Positions 45,174-53,067 of a stretch of 64,000 bases of DNA are shown here, piece by piece. The notes below the pieces were generated by a model that saw only the letters and a program-made list of their open reading frames with translations, did not search any database and had not been told where the DNA came from. The translations under genes were made by a program, and so were the position numbers. Source of the stretch: RFPI01 sp964470195 (GTDB lineage Bacteria > Pseudomonadota > Gammaproteobacteria > Burkholderiales > Methylophilaceae); NCBI GenBank assembly GCA_964470195.1, contig CAYYBG010000006.1, positions 1-64,000 on the forward strand, given 5' to 3'. Positions within the stretch are counted from its first letter, which is position 1. The number at the start of each line of letters is the position of its first letter.

Positions 45174-46154
45174 CTATTTGGCATAAAAATATACAGCGTA
45201 ATCTGACTCAGGCGTCTCGGAAATATCACCCTCTGAGCGTTTGATTCGCATCATTTTATTGCTATCGTTGTAATCGACTAAAATACTATCAACACACATA
45301 TAGCCTTTAGCCTGCCGAATACTTAAATCACCAATCATGCGCAATGTTTCTTTTACTAAAATATCTATCGCTACGTTATCTAGCAAGATGCCGACCTCGC
45401 CTTCTTCAAAGATTGTGCCGGCGCGGACGTAGTTTGGATGAAAAACGGCTTTAGGCGATTTTGTTGGGTCTAGTCTTTTAATGAAGTCTTGAACTGATTG
45501 CGCAATTTTCTCGCCTTCACCTTCTTTAATAATCATAGAAGCGCGATCAAATTTTTTATCCAGTGAAATAAATTCAAGTTGCTCGATACTGATTGAGCCA
45601 TAAGCTAGATATTCTGTTTCACCGAAGGTGGTTTTAGAGAAGAAGGAATTACTAGCTACGTCATCCCCTTTATCGTCTTTACCTTTTTCTTTTGAACCCG
45701 AGCGCCCCATTTGTTCAAAATTGCCATTTCCAAGTTGGTCAACGAAGTCTTCAAGCAACAATGGGCTTGTACGTTTGCACTGGCTGGCTGGAACCACATA
45801 CCCACGAATGAGACCGGTTATTGAAGATAGAACATCCTGCAAGTTTTTATCTTTTGCATAGTGCAAATCGTAAGCTTGGTCTCTAAACAAATGATGTCGA
45901 ATGCAGTTTTGACTGATGTACATAGGTGTCTCTTTAAAGTCTATATCTGAAGCATGCTTTTTATATTTAAAGCCTGTTTCCTCTTTGATTCTCCCAGTCA
46001 AATTACTGTAGCCTCGCAACTTTGGTAGTGTGTGATTATCTACTGTTTTTTTATCATCCCCAGCCAGGCTTGTCGGCCCATTCCAGTTAACAACACCGTA
46101 ACCATTGGCTACCACTTTGAAATCTACACTTTTAATACCTGTTATTTTTTGCAT
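45174..46154 (-). CDS. cas7fv: Type I-Fv Cascade backbone protein Cas7fv
   Basis: 326 residues, directly after cas2-3 as in the minimal I-Fv operon. In that system several Cas7fv copies wrap the spacer RNA. Features consistent with a Cas7: ISQNCIRHHLFRD (as in Csy3-like proteins), GLIRGYVVPASQCKRTSPLL near residue 115, a flexible Gly/Lys/Asp-rich loop around 150-165, and a beta-rich end DYAVYFYAK. The cas2-3 stop is three bases before its ATG. Confidence 0.85.
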   Translation of the reverse strand: MQKITGIKSVDFKVVANGYGVVNWNGPTSLAGDDKKTVDNHTLPKLRGYSNLTGRIKEETGFKYKKHASDIDFKETPMYISQNCIRHHLFRDQAYDLHYAKDKNLQDVLSSITGLIRGYVVPASQCKRTSPLLLEDFVDQLGNGNFEQMGRSGSKEKGKDDKGDDVASNSFFSKTTFGETEYLAYGSISIEQLEFISLDKKFDRASMIIKEGEGEKIAQSVQDFIKRLDPTKSPKAVFHPNYVRAGTIFEEGEVGILLDNVAIDILVKETLRMIGDLSIRQAKGYMCVDSILVDYNDSNKMMRIKRSEGDISETPESDYAVYFYAK

Positions 46155-46157
46155 TTT

Positions 46158-49091
46158 TTAGTCCTCATTTGTGATTAGTTGCTTGATTGAAATTGCGCCG
46201 ATTGGCTGTTTGTCGCAAATAGCATAGTAGATTGCGTGGCTATGTCTTGCGCTTTCTCCGCCGACCCTGTCCAAATCATTGGGGGTATAACTTAGGTAAA
46301 CGGGGAACTCTGGGTCTCTTGCTTCGTTGAGCAAAATAAAGTCTTTATATGCTTTGGCTTTAGGGTCACCTATTACGTTGTGATGTTTGTTTTTCATGTG
46401 GGCTAACAAGTTTTTGTCACTGTCGCCATACCCTTGAATTTCGTCCGTAGATGCTGTTAAGTTATCAAAACTATCACGCTCATTGATGGGTGCTTGGTAT
46501 GCATACTGCTCAATCCACAAAGGCTTAGTTATGTCAGTTACGTCACATATAGCCAATTGCACAAATCGGTTATCACCACGTAAAGAATTTTTGCTGATTT
46601 TAGTGCCAGATTTAATGCTTTCTCTTTTCAGCGTGATAACAATTGGGTCTACAACTTTATTGTTGATTAGCAATACACTTTGTTTGAGTGCGGATAGCAT
46701 GTCTGATTCTAGGGCTTGAAATGTCGCACCTTTAGAATCATAAAACTGCTCGTATAACTCATATAGCTCAGGCAACTTAAACCGATGGTCACTGAGCTTT
46801 TCCATCAAAAATTGATACCAAACTTTGGCGGCTTGTAAAGCGTGCAAACTGTTTAAAAACCTTGAACTTTTACCTTTTGATTTTCCGTCAATAACATCTT
46901 TGGTTATACATATTGTTAATACATTAAATGTGTTGCTTTTCCCAAAGCGATCCAAACGACCTAATCGCTGTAACATGTTTTCAGCGGTTGTCATTTCTGA
47001 AATCATATAATCACAACTGATGTTAAGTGACGCTTGAACAATAGGGCCGCTTCTTAAAACATTAAATTTACCGTTGCCATCTTTTTTAAACGCTTCGTAG
47101 ACCTCTTCAAACCATTTTTGTTTGTCACTTTTTTTGAATTTTGAATGAAGTAAAACAGCGTTTTCCTCATGTTGATTTTTAACAAAACTTTTTTGTGCAG
47201 TTAAGGCAGTATTGCTAATCACAAAAGTTTTGTGATCTTGGGTTTTATACAAAGCGCTTGCTTCAATTTCCGCATCTTCAAACACTTCAAACTGAATCTG
47301 GTAAGTGCTGGGGTTAAAGGAAGGCATGCTTACAATGTCTTCTCTTTCTATTTTTAAAAGATGGTGGAGAAAAAAATAATGAGGCGTTGCTGAAACGAGC
47401 AGGGTATTTGCTGCCGAACCCTGTTGTTGTTTGCATGAAATCAACTCGGCAAATAACAAATTGAAAGCTGGCATATTGATATATTCATGATACTCATCAA
47501 ACACCACATGAGTGTTTAAAAAACTAATCAGCGTGTTTGCGTTAGTATGAGTAATAATTGCCCCAAAAATTTGGTCAATCGTGGTGATTACAATATCAGC
47601 AGAAAAATATTCCTCTTCAGGCGTAGGTTTATTCCATTGATTAGTGAATTTAAACTCGCCTGTATTAATTTCAATATTAGTTGTTGGTAAATACTGCTCT
47701 GAGGTTAGCTCGTGAAAGAGTCCTTGGCATATTTGAACGCGTGGGCAAACCCAGAAAATTTGTTTCGCATTTTTCAACTTCGCCCACTCAAGTGCGATTT
47801 TAGTTTTACCGCAACCAGCTGGACCAGCAAGCACAGACACGCTTTGCGCATTAAGTAACTGATTAGCTATTTCAGACTGCTTTTCAGTACGTTTACTCAT
47901 TGGAAAATTTGCAAGGCATCCAGCGATAGCGTTGCATAATGAGGAGTCAATTTGAAGCTTGTCCCGTACAAATACTTCTAACTGATTTTTTCGAATCAAT
48001 GCATGTAAATCTGTTGGCTCAAGTGCAGAAATCCATCTATCAGCGGTGATTACACAAGCACGAATAATATTGCTTTTAGCATTAAAATCGACCTGATTGC
48101 TATATTTTTCAATGCTATTTTCAGCTTCATAACATTTATATACTGGAAGCGGTAGCTTGGATTTATTCCCTCGATCCTGCATAACTTCGAAATCGAAAAC
48201 CTCATTAAATATGCTCTCCAAGACTGTGTTATCAGTCGCTCTGTATACTTTATCCAATTCAATAGATGATTTTAATAGTGCAACAGATTTTTGGAGTAAA
48301 TCTGTTAAATCACTTTTTTTGAGATTTTCAGTTAACTTTTTATAAATTGCGCCATAGGTTGAAAACTCATCCTCTTTTTCTTTGCGAAATGGTTTTGCGT
48401 GATGCCAGTAAATAGCGTGTTTAATGCTGGCTTTATTATCGGTATTAATGGTTTTAATACTCTCACAGTCTAGTAACTCGTAGAGCAACACTGAAATTTC
48501 GTTATGGCGTGGATGTTTGTCGAAACTAAACTTTTCATCAATATGTTGTCCATCTTCAGCAAAAAAATTTGCTTTCTTTGGGTTTTTTACCCAGTCTTGA
48601 AAGCAAGGGTCAACTTTCCCTAAGTCGTGCAAACATCCTGCAACAAAAGTTGCAGTGGCCAATTTTGATTCTGAAATAAATGATTTGCAAAGCTGTTCTG
48701 CAACAAACCCTACTGCAAACAAATGCTCATCCAACCTTTGCAAATGAGTGTTCGCATAAAAGGTGTTAGGGTCTGCCTTTTTGATAACAATATCCATAAT
48801 GACCTCTTTATTTGTTGTGTTGACTGGAACAATGCCTGCATGATTAAACTGACCCCGATTCCCCACCACCCAAACCAATTCACTTCTTGAGCGTGAGCGT
48901 ATCCAGTGGCAACTCACTGCTGTGTTTTTGGTCGCTGTTTTTCGCAGCAATTTTTTAACCGCAACAATTCCTTCCTCAGTAATCACAGTTTGCCAAGTGT
49001 TGTCGCCAATACGATTGGCAAATGCATCCAATACACGCCTAGTGCGATTGAGTGCTTTTTTCTGACATTGGCTGACAAAGGTAACCATCAT
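46158..49091 (-). CDS. cas3f: Cas2-Cas3 fusion: adaptation subunit, HD nuclease and helicase
   Basis: 977 residues. Residues 1-95 are the Cas2 domain typical of type I-F (MVTFVSQCQKKALNRTRRV). The HD nuclease follows, with LHDLGK at 154-159. The SF2 helicase has Walker A AGPAGCGKT near 420, DEYH near 530, SATP near 567 and QRLGRLDRFG near 708. It degrades DNA marked by Cascade and takes part in spacer uptake with Cas1. ATG 49091 and 49088 are both possible; no Shine-Dalgarno is seen, so translation may depend on upstream translation. Confidence 0.95.
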   Translation of the reverse strand: MMVTFVSQCQKKALNRTRRVLDAFANRIGDNTWQTVITEEGIVAVKKLLRKTATKNTAVSCHWIRSRSRSELVWVVGNRGQFNHAGIVPVNTTNKEVIMDIVIKKADPNTFYANTHLQRLDEHLFAVGFVAEQLCKSFISESKLATATFVAGCLHDLGKVDPCFQDWVKNPKKANFFAEDGQHIDEKFSFDKHPRHNEISVLLYELLDCESIKTINTDNKASIKHAIYWHHAKPFRKEKEDEFSTYGAIYKKLTENLKKSDLTDLLQKSVALLKSSIELDKVYRATDNTVLESIFNEVFDFEVMQDRGNKSKLPLPVYKCYEAENSIEKYSNQVDFNAKSNIIRACVITADRWISALEPTDLHALIRKNQLEVFVRDKLQIDSSLCNAIAGCLANFPMSKRTEKQSEIANQLLNAQSVSVLAGPAGCGKTKIALEWAKLKNAKQIFWVCPRVQICQGLFHELTSEQYLPTTNIEINTGEFKFTNQWNKPTPEEEYFSADIVITTIDQIFGAIITHTNANTLISFLNTHVVFDEYHEYINMPAFNLLFAELISCKQQQGSAANTLLVSATPHYFFLHHLLKIEREDIVSMPSFNPSTYQIQFEVFEDAEIEASALYKTQDHKTFVISNTALTAQKSFVKNQHEENAVLLHSKFKKSDKQKWFEEVYEAFKKDGNGKFNVLRSGPIVQASLNISCDYMISEMTTAENMLQRLGRLDRFGKSNTFNVLTICITKDVIDGKSKGKSSRFLNSLHALQAAKVWYQFLMEKLSDHRFKLPELYELYEQFYDSKGATFQALESDMLSALKQSVLLINNKVVDPIVITLKRESIKSGTKISKNSLRGDNRFVQLAICDVTDITKPLWIEQYAYQAPINERDSFDNLTASTDEIQGYGDSDKNLLAHMKNKHHNVIGDPKAKAYKDFILLNEARDPEFPVYLSYTPNDLDRVGGESARHSHAIYYAICDKQPIGAISIKQLITNED

Positions 49092-49125
49092 GGCGTTTTC
49101 ACTTTACAAAAAACTGCATGTCGCT

Positions 49126-49157
49126 TAAGCATCAAAAGTGTCATACAATGATGCTTA
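49126..49157 (+). promoter_or_regulatory. Probable VapBC operator
   Basis: TAAGCATCA (49126-49134) and TGATGCTTA (49149-49157) are perfect inverted 9-mers 14 bases apart. They enclose TACAAT (49144-49149), a good -10 box 33 bases before vapB. VapB-VapC complexes normally repress their own promoter through such palindromes. The -35 region is poor. Confidence 0.65.
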
Positions 49158-49181
49158 TTTTGATGTTTACGGAGTCTGACA

Positions 49182-49394
49182 ATGCGTACTACTTTGAATA
49201 TTGATGACCACTTGTTAGCCAAAGCAACGGAGTTAATTGGTATTAAGGAAAAGTCTGCTGTATTACGTGAAGGATTAAAGGCTTTAATTGAGCGCGAAAG
49301 CGCAAAGCGCTTAGCCTTGTTGGGGGGCTCTGAGCCAGATTTAGTTGCACCTTCACGCCGCTCAAGTGATTTTGTAAAAGCAGATAAACCGTAA
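49182..49394 (+). CDS. vapB: VapB-type antitoxin
   Basis: 70 residues. RTTLNIDDHLLAKATELIG forms the ribbon-helix-helix DNA-binding end; the rest (ERESAKRLALLGGSEPDL and a short polar tail) should wrap the toxin. Preceded by ACGGAG eight to ten bases upstream. It overlaps vapC by one base (TAATG), the usual antitoxin-first arrangement. Runs opposite to the cas operon it interrupts. Confidence 0.92.
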   Translation: MRTTLNIDDHLLAKATELIGIKEKSAVLREGLKALIERESAKRLALLGGSEPDLVAPSRRSSDFVKADKP

Positions 49395-49765
49395 TGGTTT
49401 TGGTAGATACATCGGTTTGGGTCGACCATCTGCGTCAACGTGATGCTGAGTTGGTTAAGCTTTTGCTCGCTGATCGAGTGTGTTGCCACACGATGATTTT
49501 GGGTGAGTTGTCTTGTGGCAATTTGCAAAACCGCAAACAAGTGCTTGGCTTGCTGAGTGATTTGAGTGCCTGCGTAGAGGCCAGCCATCATGAGGTGTTG
49601 CACATGATTGAGCGTCACAAGCTGATGGGCAAAGGGATTGGTTTTGTGGATGCGCATTTGTTGGCAAGTTGCTTGCTCACAAATGATATGCAACTTTGGA
49701 CGCGCGATAAGCGACTGACGGGTATTGCTCAGCAACTTGGCGTTAGCTATTTGATTGCTAAATAA
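49394..49765 (+). CDS. vapC: VapC-type PIN-domain ribonuclease toxin
   Basis: 123 residues. The four PIN acids are intact: Asp5 (VDTSVWVDHL), Glu38 (GELSCGN), Asp86 (GFVDAHLL) and Asp105 (WTRDKRL), so the toxin should be active; VapCs usually cut tRNAs or rRNA. It ends 29 bases from the cas1 stop and is convergent with cas1. Located between cas1 and cas2-3, the pair would protect the cas locus from loss. Confidence 0.93.
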   Translation: MVLVDTSVWVDHLRQRDAELVKLLLADRVCCHTMILGELSCGNLQNRKQVLGLLSDLSACVEASHHEVLHMIERHKLMGKGIGFVDAHLLASCLLTNDMQLWTRDKRLTGIAQQLGVSYLIAK

Positions 49766-49791
49766 AGCGAATCTATCGGGCATCCAAACTC

Positions 49792-50769
49792 TCATTGCAA
49801 CACCTCTTGACTATTACCTTCTTCAAGAGATAAATGCTTTAATGCCACTTGTTTAACCTGATTAAACATAAAATCAAGCACACTGTGGTCAGTGAATTTT
49901 TGCAATAGCTGCTGACGAAATTCTTGCTCTGCCATTTTTTCTTTGGCGCATACAAAAGCCCAAGGCAACACAATGGCGTCTTTTACCAAGTCGGCTATGT
50001 CAAACACTAGAGCGCCGCGCCTTGTTTTTCCGTGCATCACAGCAAAACCATGCGGTATGCCAAGCACCCAAAGTGTGGTTGCCGCTAAGCCATAGGCGAG
50101 ATAGTTACCATGATTGAGAAAGGTATTGGCGAGATCTTGTTCATCATGTTGGCGATTGAAGTTTGTAATTTCAGTGATTTGACCTGCTAACTTATAAAGC
50201 TGTTTGGTCAGGCTGGCTTCGTGCATGAGTAAGTCGCCAACTTTGTTCACTTTTTCTATTTGTTGCGCGTAGCGTTGCATTGCACTTTTTAAAGCCTCAG
50301 CTTGTGCGCCAAAACCCTCGGTGATTAGCTCTTTGTCTTTAAGCCAAACACGCTCAATCAATCCTATACGTGTCTGCTGAAACTGTTTGGCCACTTGCAA
50401 GCGTTTGCATTCATCAAACCAAAAACTAAGCCAGCCTTGCACATATTCAGTAGGGCGATATTCGCTTTGTGGCGTCATCCATTCGATTTCTGTTGCCGTC
50501 AATAGTGGCGTACCTCCTCCACCGCTGAAGCCAACCAGCACCCCTGCTTGTGCCAGCATACGCATGGCGGCTTGAGTGATGGATGTACCTGTGCCTAACA
50601 AAATGCAGGTGGTGTTGGCGATAGGGATGTTCCAATAATGATTTTCGTCTTTGGCTTCTGTGAGATACAACACACGACCATCTTTCTGCATGACGCTACA
50701 ATGTTCCAATAGGTAAATATTGGCTCTTTTGGAATGCAAAATGGCTTTTAGGTCAGTGAGTTGTTCCAT
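49792..50769 (-). CDS. cas1: CRISPR adaptation integrase Cas1 (type I-F)
   Basis: Inserts new spacers with the Cas2 part of Cas2-3. 325 residues from ATG 50769 (MEQLTDLKAILHSKRANIY), which matches the family start; ATG 50805 adds 12 residues without similarity and would leave only about five bases of leader. WNIPIANTTCILLGTGTSIT is the I-F signature. Metal ligands Glu184, His246 (MHGKTRRGALVFD), Asp257 and Asp260 are spaced as in Pseudomonas Cas1 and intact. Confidence 0.95.
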   Translation of the reverse strand: MEQLTDLKAILHSKRANIYLLEHCSVMQKDGRVLYLTEAKDENHYWNIPIANTTCILLGTGTSITQAAMRMLAQAGVLVGFSGGGGTPLLTATEIEWMTPQSEYRPTEYVQGWLSFWFDECKRLQVAKQFQQTRIGLIERVWLKDKELITEGFGAQAEALKSAMQRYAQQIEKVNKVGDLLMHEASLTKQLYKLAGQITEITNFNRQHDEQDLANTFLNHGNYLAYGLAATTLWVLGIPHGFAVMHGKTRRGALVFDIADLVKDAIVLPWAFVCAKEKMAEQEFRQQLLQKFTDHSVLDFMFNQVKQVALKHLSLEEGNSQEVLQ

Positions 50770-50816
50770 ATTTGATTCATCTTTAATGTGGACTAAATTC
50801 ATCATTTATTTTTACG

Positions 50817-50822
50817 ATTATA
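50817..50822 (-). promoter_or_regulatory. Candidate cas operon -10 box
   Basis: Perfect TATAAT on the minus strand, with TCACCC about 18 bases upstream as a poor -35. Start would fall near 50810, leaving about 40 bases before the preferred cas1 ATG at 50769. The weak -35 suggests low or activated expression. Confidence 0.45.
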
Positions 50823-51193
50823 AAGTCCCAAAGGCGAATAGGGTGACTTCTTTAATAATATTTATGTGAGATAAAGCAAAAATGATGAATTATTCAAAAG
50901 GTGGAATTGCGCTTTGGGGGATTCTGACGTGAGGATGTCGGTGGTGAAGAATACTTTTATGTTTGGCGGGAATGATGAAATAAGTGCGGATATAAACAAA
51001 ATGTCGATTTACTATTCGGGCATGGATGTTTGGGCACTGAGCGTGCCCTCTCGCCTTCGAATTGATTGAGTTGGTGTCTATCGCAGATGAGTTCAATAGT
51101 AATCAAGTGTGAGCTAGTAATGGAAAATCAAGCACTATCTATCTTTCACAACTGCTCTCTAGCATTGACTAACTGCAGTTTGAATTTGCTTTT
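50823..51193. other. Gene-free stretch upstream of cas1
   Basis: About 370 bases between the cas operon and the 3' end of the PQQ dehydrogenase. No frame over about 75 codons, tRNA, repeat or strong terminator is visible. A weak AACTGC...GCAGTT hairpin follows the dehydrogenase stop on the minus strand but lacks a T run. Probably the edge of the acquired CRISPR-Cas module. Confidence 0.5.
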
Positions 51194-52987
51194 CTACTCC
51201 AAGCCATACACCACAATCAAATCCCCTTGCTTGTATCCCATAATGGCATTACCACCAGCCGCCACGGCTATATATTGCTTGCCTTCTATTTGATAGCTAA
51301 TCGGCGGTGCGTTGACGCCATACTCTAATTTATCTTGCCAAAGTGGTTTTCCTGTCGTGCTGTCAAAGGCATTAAATTGACCATTGCCTTCTCCCATCAT
51401 CAACAAGCCACCAGCGGTCGAAAGTACACCACCAATTAAAGGTTGTTCAGTTTTTTGTTGCCAGACGATTTTGCCGGTTTGTAGATTGATTCCACTGAGC
51501 AGCCCCCAACGTGGTTCATCAGCTGGTTCTGATGAGGTATAGCGCAATGGTGTCTTGCCATCTTTAGTAGGTGCTTCATGCAAGGTATATTTGATTGGTG
51601 CATGTATCCCTGCCACATAGGCCATTTGCTGTTTGCTGTCTACTGACGCCGGAGACCAATTAGAGCCACCAAGTATGCCGGGGTATAAAATCATTCCTTC
51701 AAAAGTAGCTTTGGCAAACATATTTTTTTGTGGCACAAAGGCTTCGGATTTGAGTATTAACTTGCCTGTGTTTCTGTCGTGTACGTAAAACCAACCGGTC
51801 TTGCCTGCCTCTGCGACTGCGGGGATGCTTTTTTCTGCAATTTTCAAATCGAACAATATCGGTGGACTGGCTAGGTCATAACCCCATACATCATGAGGCA
51901 CTTGTTGATAATGCCACTTCAATTTTCCTGTTGAGGCATCCAAAGCGACCAACGATACGGTATATAAATTATCGCCAGGTCTTGATACGTCATTCATTTG
52001 CGGAGATGGATTGCCTGTACCAAAGAATAGCAAGCCAGTTTTGCTGTCTACCGCCGGCGTTGACCAAGCTGATCCCCCGCCAAATCTTGCTGAATCTGGA
52101 TATTGAGCCAAGCTCGCCCGCTCATGGGCGATATCACGATTGAGCGGTACTCCGTCATATGTGGTGGCGCTGAATGCGCCCTCCCAACCTTTGTCGGGAA
52201 TAGTGTCAAATTGCCAAATGCGGCTGCCGTTGTTGATATCAAAGGCCGCTAAAAAGCCGGGTCTGCCATAGCGCCCTGTCACCCCTATCACTGCGCCTAA
52301 TGGGGCATCCTCGCGCGGGTTGTCGATATGCAAGCCATAGCCGACGCCAGTGATGCCAACGATGACTTTGTTTTGATACACAATCGGCGCCATGGCTACC
52401 CCTACTCCAGTACCACCTGTGACCTTTGCTGTGCTATTGGGATCATTTTGATTCAGCGTTTCTTGTCCCTCAGTTAAGCCACTATCTTCTACTACATTAA
52501 TATCCCAAACCAGCTTGCCAGTTTTTGCATCTAGTGCAATCAGACGGGCATCTACCGTTCCCATCAAGACCTTTCCTTGCGCTACCGCCACTCCGCGATT
52601 AGCGGGTCCGCAACACATTTTCCAATCAGCGCGACGTTGATGTTGGTAGCGCCATAATTGCTTGCCTGTTTTGGCATCTAAGGCGATGACATGATTGAAT
52701 GGCAAGGAGACATACATGACCCCATCGGTGACGATAGGAGTTGCCTGAAAACTACTTTTTACTCCTGTACGAAATTCCCATTTTTTTTGCAGCTTGGCCA
52801 CATTGCTGCGATTGATTTGCGAGCTTGGAAAATAGCGTTGATTGGAGTAGTCCATACCAAAGCTAGGCCATTGCGGATTGGCTTGATGCGCTGCGTGGAC
52901 GATAGCGTGTGTGTCATTATCTAAATCTTGCGCGAGCAATGGTGTGGAAAGACAGTATAGAAGCAATAACAGAACACGATTTTTCAT
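51194..52987 (-). CDS. Periplasmic PQQ-dependent dehydrogenase
   Basis: 597 residues from ATG 52987, giving a signal peptide (RVLLLLLYCLSTPLLAQ); the longer frame to 53092 is not family-like. Eight-bladed propeller with repeated ALDAKTGKLVW-type motifs and the vicinal Cys125-Cys126 (KMCCGPANRG) typical of quinoprotein alcohol dehydrogenases. GGGSAWSTPAVD and FGTGNPSP also match. No cytochrome c domain. In HDVWGYD (365-371) the usual catalytic Asp appears replaced by Gly369, while Asp371, the lanthanide-associated position, is kept. Substrate uncertain; possibly alcohols or aldoses. Confidence 0.85.
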   Translation of the reverse strand: MKNRVLLLLLYCLSTPLLAQDLDNDTHAIVHAAHQANPQWPSFGMDYSNQRYFPSSQINRSNVAKLQKKWEFRTGVKSSFQATPIVTDGVMYVSLPFNHVIALDAKTGKQLWRYQHQRRADWKMCCGPANRGVAVAQGKVLMGTVDARLIALDAKTGKLVWDINVVEDSGLTEGQETLNQNDPNSTAKVTGGTGVGVAMAPIVYQNKVIVGITGVGYGLHIDNPREDAPLGAVIGVTGRYGRPGFLAAFDINNGSRIWQFDTIPDKGWEGAFSATTYDGVPLNRDIAHERASLAQYPDSARFGGGSAWSTPAVDSKTGLLFFGTGNPSPQMNDVSRPGDNLYTVSLVALDASTGKLKWHYQQVPHDVWGYDLASPPILFDLKIAEKSIPAVAEAGKTGWFYVHDRNTGKLILKSEAFVPQKNMFAKATFEGMILYPGILGGSNWSPASVDSKQQMAYVAGIHAPIKYTLHEAPTKDGKTPLRYTSSEPADEPRWGLLSGINLQTGKIVWQQKTEQPLIGGVLSTAGGLLMMGEGNGQFNAFDSTTGKPLWQDKLEYGVNAPPISYQIEGKQYIAVAAGGNAIMGYKQGDLIVVYGLE

Positions 52988-53067
52988 AGCCCAAATCCTG
53001 ATATAAGAAAAGTGGTGAGTATAGCCTCTATCTCGGCTTTTATGAGCAAATCCCTTAGAATGCCTGT

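Noticed and set aside
42873..50822. tRNA-Glu as an integration site for the CRISPR-Cas module
   Set aside because: The 3' end of tRNA-Glu is not repeated near the far edge of the module, and no integrase gene is present.
43178..50822. CRISPR-associated transposon (Tn7-like, I-F3)
   Set aside because: Cas1 and nuclease-helicase Cas2-3 are present, and no tns/tniQ genes are seen; this is a defence-type locus.
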